Positions 1 to 4,842 of a stretch of 6,804 nt of DNA are shown in pieces. The notes beneath the pieces are model-generated. The model worked only from the letters and a program-made list of their open reading frames with translations. It made no database searches and was not told the DNA's origin. The stretch's first letter is position 1. Each line of letters starts with the position of its first letter. Source of the DNA: Gammaproteobacteria bacterium (lineage in GTDB: Bacteria; Pseudomonadota; Gammaproteobacteria; Steroidobacterales; Steroidobacteraceae); NCBI GenBank assembly GCA_030040235.1, contig JASHUC010000270.1, positions 1 to 6,804 of the forward strand, written 5' to 3'. A program made the position numbers and the translations under genes.

Positions 1-464
1 ATCTGCGCGCCGGTCCCATCACCTGGGGAGACATCCTGACGTTGCAACCCTTCGGCAATCGCCTGATCACGATGACGCTCACCGGGCAGCAGCTCCTCGC
101 GGTGCTCGAGGAGCAGTGGCCCGCCGATCCCAATGCGCTGCCGCGCGTGCTCAAGACCTCGGGTCTCAACTACGTGTAGGATCCGCGACGGCCCGCCGGT
201 CATCACGTGGTGGCGGCCTGCGATGCCGAACACCGGGCGCTCGATCCGGCCGCGACCTACCGAGTGACGGTGAATGATTTCCTCGCCGCCGGGGGCGATG
301 AGTTCTACGCGCTGCGCGTGGGACGGAACGAGGTGACCGGACCGCTCGATGTCGAGGCGCTCGCGCAGTATCTGGCGGCGCAGGTCGCACCGGTCGAGCC
401 GCACACCGACGGGCGCATCGCGCTCGCCGGAGCGGCCGGTGCCTCGCAGTGCCGGGGGCCGTGA
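1..464 (+). pseudogene. 5'-nucleotidase / bifunctional metallophosphatase, C-terminal domain, interrupted by an in-frame TAG
   Basis: This is the 3' end of a gene beginning before the window, read in the frame starting at base 3. It matches the C-terminal substrate-binding domain of 5'-nucleotidases (5_nucleotid_C family). These are usually exported enzymes that remove phosphate from nucleotides or UDP-sugars. Visible family signatures are GPITWGDILTLQPFGNRL near the start, LTGQQLLAVLEEQ, the TSGLNYV segment, TYRVTVNDFLAAGGDEFYAL, and a closing DGRIAL. A TAG at 177-179 follows TSGLNYV, where relatives usually have tyrosine (pattern GL.Y.YD). Beyond it the same frame stays open and conserved to TGA at 462-464. 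The domain is therefore split by one nonsense codon: recent inactivation, a base-call error, or much less likely readthrough. The N-terminal metallophosphatase domain is not in view, so activity cannot be judged. Family assignment is firm; pseudogene status is probable. Confidence 0.8.
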
Positions 465-467
465 GGC

Positions 468-479
468 GAAGCGCGCTTC
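468..479. repeat. 12-bp perfect palindrome after the nucleotidase stop
   Basis: GAAGCGCGCTTC reads identically on both strands and begins three bases after the TGA of the nucleotidase gene. It lies between converging genes, where a bidirectional terminator would be expected. The stem would be short and there is no T-run on either side, so intrinsic termination is not well supported. It may simply be a chance GC-rich palindrome. Confidence 0.3.
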
Positions 480-558
480 AGTTGAGTGGTCCGCCGGCCG
501 TAGCGCACGCGCTCACCCGGCCGTTGCCCGTGAAGTTCAGGTGCGTGCTCACTTGCAT
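478..558 (-). pseudogene. 26-codon ORF with a PhnB-like VOC N-terminus, possible gene remnant
   Basis: An ATG at 558-556 is preceded, six bases upstream, by GGAGA (565-569 on the plus strand), a good ribosome binding site. The peptide starts MQVSTHLNFTGN, which resembles the opening strand of PhnB-like VOC (glyoxalase-fold) proteins, whose usual pattern is MQ(V/L)..(Y/H)L.F.GN followed by a helix containing AF.FY and LGG. That helix is absent here: the peptide continues with a short Gly/Ala-rich stretch and stops at TGA 480-478. It lies 58 bases downstream of the M20 amidohydrolase stop on the same strand. The best reading is the surviving 5' end of a deleted or rearranged VOC gene. A short expressed peptide or a chance ORF is also possible, because the match covers only about 12 residues. 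Confidence 0.3.
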
Positions 559-610
559 GGAGATTCTCCGTTGATCGCACCCGCTTGCCGTGGAGCGGCG
601 GGGGTCGTGC

Positions 611-626
611 GCGGCGCTAGCGCCGC
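611..626. repeat. 16-bp perfect palindrome spanning the amidohydrolase stop codon
   Basis: GCGGCGCTAGCGCCGC is self-complementary over all 16 bases. The minus-strand amidohydrolase TAG (619-617) sits at its centre, so the transcript could fold into a six-pair GC stem with a CUAG loop. No T-run follows, so a role as an intrinsic terminator is uncertain. It could act as an mRNA 3' stabiliser or be incidental in GC-rich DNA. Confidence 0.35.
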
Positions 627-1780
627 TTGATCAGGGCGCCGCGCACCTCGGCGCTCGTCGCCATGTCGATGCACGTCCACGCCATGGCGAGCGCGCCATC
701 GCAGAGCGCCTTGTCCGCATCGGCCGTCACACAGGCTCTCGCGAACTCCGGCTGGTGATTGACGGCCGGGAGCGAGTTGATGCCGATCATGGGGTGGATC
801 GAGGGAAGCGCGAGCGAAACATTGCCCATGTCGGTTGAGCCGGTCGGCCGCGTCTCCCACTCGCCGAGCGGCGGGAACGGCCGCCCCAGCGCTTCGGAAT
901 TCCGTTTGTAGAGCCCTGCGAGTGTCTCGTCGTGGCGCACCTCCGCGTACGGTTTGTCGCCTCCCACGATCTCGACCTGCGCGCCGGTCGCAAGGCCTCC
1001 AGCCTCGAAGCAGCGGTACACCCGCGAGCGCAGGTGAGTGAGCTCGGAGAGCTTCTCCGAGCGGATGATGTAGCGTGCGGAGGTGTGCGCCGGGACCACA
1101 TTGGGCGCAGCGCCGCCCTGAGTTACGATCCCGTGGATTCGATCGGTCGAGCGGATGTGCTGGCGGAGCAGCCCGATCGCCGTCTGGGCGATCGTGAGCG
1201 CATCGGCGGCATTGATTCCGAGCTCCGGATACGCCGAGGCGTGCGACTCCTTGCCCGTGCAGTGAACGTCGAACATGGAGGCGGCGATCAGGTTCGCCCT
1301 CAGCATGTCGAAGGGCGCCGGGTGGACCATCATCGCCGCGTGGGCGCCTTCGAAGCCGCCCCGCTCGAGGAGCTGGATCTTGCCGCTCGCGTTGCCGACC
1401 TCCTCCGCGGGGGTGCCGAGCACGGTGACGGTCAGGCCGACCTCGTCGGCGACCTTGGCAGCTGCCATCGCGGCGCCGAGTGCCGCGGCCGCAATGATGT
1501 TGTGGCCGCAGGCGTGGCCGATTCCCGGCAGGCTGTCGTACTCCGCGCAGATCGCGATCTCGAGCGGACCGGATCCCGCACGGGCGCGAAATGCGGTGGG
1601 GAGCTCACAGATTCCTTTCTCGACGGTGAAGCCGGCCTCATCGAGGGCTTCGCAGAGCCAGGCGCAGGCCCGCTCCTCCTCGAAGCCGAGCTCGGGATGC
1701 GCGTGAATGCGGTGACTCAGCCGGATGAGCCCGTCGCGGGCGATCTCGAAGCGCTGTTGAGCTGCGGTCTTGGCATCCAT
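617..1780 (-). CDS. M20 family metallo-amidohydrolase (PM20D2 / ACY1L2-like)
   Basis: The protein has 387 residues, a full length for the family. It is a di-metal amide hydrolase of peptidase family M20, closest by eye to the M20D/ACY1L2 group, which cleaves N-acyl amino acids, dipeptides or aminobenzoyl-glutamate-type amides; the substrate cannot be read from the sequence. Visible motifs in order: HRIHAHPELGFEE (23-35), CAEYDSLPGIGHACGHN (78-94) with probable metal ligands Cys91 and His93, GTPAEE (122-127) with the catalytic and metal-binding glutamates, MMVHP with His153, the lid domain starting near GKESHASAYPELGINA (176-191), and NHQPEF with His342 near the end. There is no signal peptide, so it is probably cytoplasmic. 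The ATG at 1780 is preceded by GGAAGG (1786-1791) five bases upstream. It is transcribed alone or with the small ORF below it; nothing nearby names a pathway. Confidence 0.93.
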   Translation of the reverse strand: MDAKTAAQQRFEIARDGLIRLSHRIHAHPELGFEEERACAWLCEALDEAGFTVEKGICELPTAFRARAGSGPLEIAICAEYDSLPGIGHACGHNIIAAAALGAAMAAAKVADEVGLTVTVLGTPAEEVGNASGKIQLLERGGFEGAHAAMMVHPAPFDMLRANLIAASMFDVHCTGKESHASAYPELGINAADALTIAQTAIGLLRQHIRSTDRIHGIVTQGGAAPNVVPAHTSARYIIRSEKLSELTHLRSRVYRCFEAGGLATGAQVEIVGGDKPYAEVRHDETLAGLYKRNSEALGRPFPPLGEWETRPTGSTDMGNVSLALPSIHPMIGINSLPAVNHQPEFARACVTADADKALCDGALAMAWTCIDMATSAEVRGALIKRR

Positions 1781-1800
1781 GGGGGCCTTCCGCGAATTCC

Positions 1801-1818
1801 GACCGGCCGGTCAGGATA
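1801..1818 (-). promoter_or_regulatory. Candidate promoter -10 with adjoining 12-bp palindrome upstream of the amidohydrolase
   Basis: Read on the minus strand, TATCCT (1818-1813) resembles a sigma-70 -10 box. It is followed at once by the perfect palindrome GACCGGCCGGTC (1812-1801), then the ribosome binding site (1791-1786) and the ATG at 1780. A palindrome at the expected transcription start would suit a repressor operator. The -35 region is poor (CTGCCC-like at best), so the promoter call is tentative. Confidence 0.3.
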
Positions 1819-1959
1819 GCACGGGGACCCATCCGGGCAGCTCCCGTTGTCGTCTTATGAATTCGGTGGCGCTTCGGCATCGCAACCTTCGGGGATGGAT
1901 CGATTCATGATCGACGAGAGCATGTTGCGCCGCCTGGCGCGCGAGGCGATTCGGGCAAG

Positions 1960-2157
1960 CTACTGCAGGGGCCCGCGTAGCATTCTCGCCGGCAGGAAGA
2001 GCAGCGCCGCGAGAAGCGCGAAGACGCCTCCGACCGCGATGCCGAATATGCGAAACGGCAGCGCGAGCAGCCAGACGATCGGGTAGAGCACGAGCGCGAG
2101 CAGCGCGAGCGGCCAGCACAGCACGAACAGAATCAGGAACAGGAGGAGTTTGACCAC
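1960..2157 (-). CDS. Small hydrophobic membrane protein, last gene of the PadR-PspC operon
   Basis: With the GTG at 2157 the product has 65 residues, almost all hydrophobic. Two helical stretches are visible, about 3-34 (perhaps broken at Pro16 and Pro26) and 36-57, followed by a short tail containing two arginines. It is probably an inner-membrane protein; I do not recognise a named family. The GTG start lies ten bases after the PspC-protein stop (2168), close enough for translational coupling. A TTG at 2175 would add six residues (MFERNA) and overlap the upstream gene by eight bases, but nothing resembling a Shine-Dalgarno site precedes it. Its position as third gene behind padR and the HAAS-PspC gene suggests it works with the larger membrane protein, as a partner or subunit; that is inference. 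Synonymous-site conservation would confirm that it is a gene. Confidence 0.65.
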   Translation of the reverse strand: MVKLLLFLILFVLCWPLALLALVLYPIVWLLALPFRIFGIAVGGVFALLAALLFLPARMLRGPLQ

Positions 2158-2167
2158 GGCATTGCGC

Positions 2168-3355
2168 TCAAACAAGGGTCCGGTCGGAGCTCAGGTACTG
2201 GCCGAGCGTGTGCACCGTTGCGGATACCTGATTGAGGAAGCTCTGCACGTCGGCCCAGTGCCACCACGCGAGCCAGGCGAACAGCACGATGAGCACCGTC
2301 CAGACCATCGCTCCCCAGAGCGCAAACCAGCCGTAACCCATGGGACCGTAGTAGCGCGCGTGGCGCGCGAAATGCAGCGGCGAGGCCACGATCTGGTAGA
2401 GCACCACCGCGACGATGATCGCCGCCCAGAGCGGAATGTGCGGCGGCAGCGCCCAGCCGAACACGCCGTGCGTCGTGATGAGCGAGCCGATCGCGAGCAC
2501 CAGCGCGATGAACAGCAACGCGTGCAGGGCCGCGGCGATCGGCACGAAGATCCCGCCGAGGACGTACGCCGCGTGGTTCACGTGGCCCGGTGGCGCAGCC
2601 CACGGAGGGGGCGGCGCATCGTTGGCGGTGCGATGGTAATCGCGCCAGTACCGGGCCTGCGCCCGCCACTGGCGCTGCTGGGCTTTCCAGAACCTGCGCT
2701 GCTCGCGCCATTGCCGCCGCCAGTGCTGCCCGTCCTTGAACTGCGCGTAATGCTGCTTGGCGCGATCGATGAGTTCTTGCGCATTGAACGCCCAGCCGTG
2801 CGCGGCCGCGTGCTCCTCCGGAGTCTGCGCGTACGGAATGACGAACATCAGGACGAGGTAGACGACGATCCAGAAGCCTCCCGTGAGGAGGGTGAGCACG
2901 ACGAAGACGACTCTGACGAGGGTCACGTCGATGTTGAAATAGGCGGCGAGGCCGTTGCAGACGCCGCTCAGCATCGCGCCTTCACGGATCTGATAGAGCC
3001 GCTTGGCGGCGCCTGCCGAGCGCGGGCCCGTTCCCGTCCCCGCCTGTCCGCCGGGGTGTGACTGTGCGGTGCCGCTCGCGCCCGCGGTCTGCTCGGCTCC
3101 GCCGCCGTCCACCGGGCCCATGTCGCGGATGACCTGCTGCACCTCCTCGGCCGTCACGACGGTCTTGTGGGGATTCAAATAACGCCCGCACTTCTCCGCG
3201 ATGGCCTGCTCCAGATCGGCGAGGATCTCGCCCTTGTCCGGATTGTCCGCAAGCCGCGCCTCGGCAGTGGCGAGGTAGGCGCGCAGCGCCTCATAGCCGT
3301 CCTGCTCGAGCTGGTAGGAGTTGCCGTTCAGGCTGATCGTGATGACGGGGCGCAT
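2168..3355 (-). CDS. HAAS-PspC domain polytopic membrane protein, PadR-associated
   Basis: The protein has 395 residues. The N-terminal segment 3-82 (ITISLNGNSYQLEQDGYEAL, later ILADLEQAIAEK and VVTAEEVQQVIRDMG) resembles the HAAS-type helical domain that commonly partners PadR regulators. A Gly/Ser/Ala linker (83-115) follows. A PspC domain covers about 117-175 (RLYQIREGAMLSGVCNGLAA, then YFNIDVTLVR and a membrane hairpin ending in IP). Then comes an Arg/Gln/Trp-rich helix (about 195-242) and at least three more membrane spans, about 263-291, 308-326 and 344-365. PspC-family proteins sit in the inner membrane and act in envelope-stress responses. The ATG at 3355 begins one base after the padR stop (TGATATG), so the two are translationally coupled. 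The likely role is to sense membrane state and control PadR through the cytoplasmic N-terminus; this is inference. The frame stays open upstream of the ATG, but that stretch lies inside padR in another frame. Confidence 0.88.
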   Translation of the reverse strand: MRPVITISLNGNSYQLEQDGYEALRAYLATAEARLADNPDKGEILADLEQAIAEKCGRYLNPHKTVVTAEEVQQVIRDMGPVDGGGAEQTAGASGTAQSHPGGQAGTGTGPRSAGAAKRLYQIREGAMLSGVCNGLAAYFNIDVTLVRVVFVVLTLLTGGFWIVVYLVLMFVIPYAQTPEEHAAAHGWAFNAQELIDRAKQHYAQFKDGQHWRRQWREQRRFWKAQQRQWRAQARYWRDYHRTANDAPPPPWAAPPGHVNHAAYVLGGIFVPIAAALHALLFIALVLAIGSLITTHGVFGWALPPHIPLWAAIIVAVVLYQIVASPLHFARHARYYGPMGYGWFALWGAMVWTVLIVLFAWLAWWHWADVQSFLNQVSATVHTLGQYLSSDRTLV

Positions 3356-3356
3356 A

Positions 3357-3707
3357 TCATTTCCCCAGGCTGTCGATCGTCTTGTTGATGGTGTTCCAGT
3401 AATCGGCGAGCTCGGCGAGCTGCGAGCGGCCCTTGGCGGTGAGCTCGTAGTACTTGCGCGGCGGACCGGCCTCGGATTCCTTCCACTCGTAATCGACGAG
3501 ACCGTCGCGCCGCAGGCGGCTGAGGAGGGGATAGAGCGTGCCCTCCTGGGTCGCAAATTCGGTCCCGCTGAGCCTGCGCAGCATGTCGGCGACGTACACC
3601 TTGTCGGCGTCGATGATCTTGAGGAGCAGGAACTCGAGCAGCCCCTTGCGGATCGGACCGAACTTCTCGTTCGCCGGCTCGGCTGACGGTTTCGCTTCGG
3701 CGATCAC
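3357..3707 (-). CDS. PadR family transcriptional regulator
   Basis: The protein has 116 residues, typical of short PadR regulators that dimerise and bind palindromic operators. The winged helix-turn-helix covers about 18-92: GPIRKGLLEFLLLKII (17-32), YVADMLRRL (38-46), the recognition-helix signature EGTLYPLLSRLRRDGLV (55-71), and the wing GPPRKYYELTAKGRSQL (81-97). A short dimerisation helix follows (98-116). The start appears to be GTG at 3707. The SD-like GGAAGGGAA lies about 12 bases upstream, which is long, but there is no in-frame ATG near the N-terminus. It is the first gene of the operon with the HAAS-PspC protein and the small membrane protein. A perfect inverted repeat (3737-3760) over its probable promoter suggests autorepression. 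It lacks the His-rich N-terminal extension of the iron/nickel-responsive PadR protein YqjI. Confidence 0.92.
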   Translation of the reverse strand: MIAEAKPSAEPANEKFGPIRKGLLEFLLLKIIDADKVYVADMLRRLSGTEFATQEGTLYPLLSRLRRDGLVDYEWKESEAGPPRKYYELTAKGRSQLAELADYWNTINKTIDSLGK

Positions 3708-3736
3708 GGGGCGTGGCAGTTCCCTTCCTCTAAGCT

Positions 3737-3760
3737 GCTACCTTTTTATCAAAAGGTAGC
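3737..3760. promoter_or_regulatory. Probable PadR operator: 10+10 bp perfect inverted repeat
   Basis: GCTACCTTTT (3737-3746) and AAAAGGTAGC (3751-3760) are exact reverse complements separated by TATC. The repeat is AT-rich in an otherwise GC-rich window and lies 30 bases upstream of the padR start. It overlaps the candidate padR -10 element. The dyad size and an AGGTA/TACCT-type core are what a dimeric PadR winged-helix protein would need. On the left an extra AAGCT precedes the arm and on the right the arm continues into TT, so an AAGCTACCTTTT half-site split by a GCT duplication is also visible. Binding by this PadR is inference from location and shape. Confidence 0.65.
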
Positions 3761-3771
3761 TTCGTATGCAA
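3743..3771 (-). promoter_or_regulatory. Candidate padR promoter, extended -10 type
   Basis: On the minus strand TTGCAT (3771-3766) serves as a partial -35. After 17 bases comes TAAAAA (3748-3743), preceded by TGA, an extended -10 arrangement. The -10 lies inside the inverted repeat, so a protein bound there would block polymerase. Match quality is moderate (3/6 and 4/6). Confidence 0.45.
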
Positions 3772-3809
3772 CACAGCTTCGACTGCACCCTCCGCGGGCG
3801 CTGCGGCCG

Positions 3810-3815
3810 TATACA
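3810..3815 (+). promoter_or_regulatory. Candidate -10 for the sigma factor gene, implying a very short or absent leader
   Basis: TATACA at 3810-3815 is the best -10-like hexamer in the spacer on the plus strand. A start site six to eight bases on would fall at about 3821-3824, next to or on the ATG at 3824. No convincing -35 is seen 16-18 bases upstream (ACCCTC-like). If this box is real, the mRNA would be essentially leaderless. Many ECF genes instead use their own sigma factor from a non-canonical promoter, which I could not recognise here. Confidence 0.3.
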
Positions 3816-3823
3816 GTGAATAG

Positions 3824-4444
3824 ATGACTCTCACTTCCTCAAGCAGCCCCCCGCTTGCCTTTCCCGCGAGCGCGCTCGGCGCACCGGAGCCCGCGAGCAC
3901 GGCCGCGGCGAGCGCACTCCTTGGGGCGCAGGCGGGCAGCGAGGCTGCCTTCGCGCAGCTGATCCGGGCGCACGAGCGCGCGGTCTACAGCCTCGCGCGG
4001 CGCGCGCTCGGGAACGCGGCGGAGGCCGAGGAGCTCGCGCAGGACGTGTTTCTGCAGCTGTATCTGGATCTCCGCCGCATCGAGTCCGCCGATCACCTGA
4101 GGTACTGGCTGCGGCGAACGGCGAGCCATCGGGTGATCGATCGCCTGCGACAGCGCCAGCGGCGCCCGCGGCCCGATCCGCTGACGGTCGCGGCGTGCGA
4201 TACGTCCGGGCTCGATCTGCCCGGCGCGGCGGACCGAGACCCGCTTCTCTGCCGATGTCTCGAGCGGCTCGTCGCCGAGCTGCCGGCCACACCCCGTATG
4301 GTCCTCATCCTGCGCTTTCAGGAGGACCTCGACCCAGCGGAGATCGCAGGCGTGCTTGATCTTCCGGTCAACACGGTGAAGAGTCATCTCAAACGCTCGC
4401 TCGCAAGGCTGCGAGCCGAGCTCGCAGACGGGGATAGCCCATGA
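3824..4444 (+). CDS. RNA polymerase sigma factor, ECF subfamily
   Basis: The protein has 206 residues. Region 2 covers about 38-112: GSEAAFAQLIRAHERAVYSL, then EAEELAQDVFLQLYLDL (67-83) for core binding and -10 recognition, and YWLRRTASHRVIDRLRQR (94-111). A variable linker follows. Region 4 covers about 142-200: LPATPRMVLILRFQEDLDPA, then EIAGVLDLPVNTVKSHLKRS forming the -35-binding helix-turn-helix, ending LARLRAEL. The first 36 residues are an Ser/Pro/Ala-rich extension unusual for ECF factors. No alternative start closer to region 2 is apparent, and the ATG has only a weak AGTGA-like site four bases upstream. Its stop overlaps the next gene's start (ATGA), linking it to a membrane protein that probably restrains it. 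It diverges from the padR operon across a 116-bp spacer. The target genes are unknown; the operon itself is the likely first target. Confidence 0.93.
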   Translation: MTLTSSSSPPLAFPASALGAPEPASTAAASALLGAQAGSEAAFAQLIRAHERAVYSLARRALGNAAEAEELAQDVFLQLYLDLRRIESADHLRYWLRRTASHRVIDRLRQRQRRPRPDPLTVAACDTSGLDLPGAADRDPLLCRCLERLVAELPATPRMVLILRFQEDLDPAEIAGVLDLPVNTVKSHLKRSLARLRAELADGDSP

Positions 4445-4824
4445 AGGATCGAGATTCTGAACTGGAACAGCGGCTCCGCGAGGCCATGCGCCCGGTGGAG
4501 CCGCCGGCGGGATTCGCAGAGCGCGCCATGTCGGCACTGCAGCGGGCGCGCGCGCACGAGACCGGAGCTCCGGCATCGAACCGCCGCTCACCGCTCGGAG
4601 CCGAGCGGCGCTTCCTCCCACGGCCGCTGCGCACGTGGTGGGCCGCGGCGGCGGCGGCGAGCTTCGTTGCGCTAGTCGTCGGGACGGGACTGTGGACCCA
4701 GCAATACGCGCAGCAGCTCCGCGCGCGCGAGGCGCGCGCTCAGGTGCTCGAGGCGCTGCGTATCACGAGCCGGACGCTCAATGCGGCGCTCCACCTCACC
4801 GTGGAGCCGAGCCGATCCGGATGA
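4441..4824 (+). CDS. Single-pass membrane protein, probable anti-sigma factor
   Basis: The protein has 127 residues and its ATG overlaps the sigma factor stop as ATGA, the usual coupling for a sigma/anti-sigma pair. A charged cytoplasmic part (1-62) contains LEQRLREAMRPVEPPAGFAE, a pattern common in short proteins encoded next to ECF factors. One transmembrane helix (about 66-85, WWAAAAAASFVALVVGTGLW) follows. The 42-residue outer tail is mostly helical (QQYAQQLRAREARAQVLEAL). It has no HxxxCxxC zinc motif, so it is not a classical ZAS anti-sigma factor. The anti-sigma role rests on position, topology and size rather than recognisable homology. Release of the sigma factor would then need proteolysis or a conformational signal from the outer tail or from the lipoprotein encoded next. 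Confidence 0.7.
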   Translation: MKDRDSELEQRLREAMRPVEPPAGFAERAMSALQRARAHETGAPASNRRSPLGAERRFLPRPLRTWWAAAAAASFVALVVGTGLWTQQYAQQLRAREARAQVLEALRITSRTLNAALHLTVEPSRSG

Positions 4825-4842
4825 ACGATTGAGGAGACGATC

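Noticed and set aside
932..1819. Long open frame of 295 codons on the plus strand opposite the amidohydrolase
   Set aside because: It is antisense to an M20 protein with all catalytic motifs, and its translation is Arg/Ala-rich with no recognisable domain, as expected from a GC-rich third-position shadow.
1931..1948. Hairpin CGCCT-N8-AGGCG downstream of the small membrane protein gene as a terminator
   Set aside because: The stem is only five pairs, with no T-run; such short repeats are frequent by chance in this GC-rich DNA.
1847..2086. 79-codon plus-strand ORF across the spacer and small membrane protein gene
   Set aside because: It has no recognisable domain and mostly overlaps the hydrophobic minus-strand gene; no convincing ribosome binding site was seen.
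2150..3061. Open frame of 303 codons on the plus strand opposite the PspC gene
   Set aside because: The translation is dominated by Arg, Glu and His with no domain; it mirrors the real membrane protein.
3356..3556. N-terminal extension of the PspC protein by 67 codons
   Set aside because: This stretch lies within padR in another frame and reads as Arg/Ser/Pro low complexity; the ATG at 3355 starts right after the padR stop and opens directly into the expected ISLNG strand.
3357..3707. PadR as a YqjI-type metal sensor controlling the siderophore-interacting protein
   Set aside because: It lacks a His-rich N-terminal extension, it is operonic with a HAAS-PspC gene, and the reductase lies 1.8 kb away behind a divergent operon with its own upstream partner.
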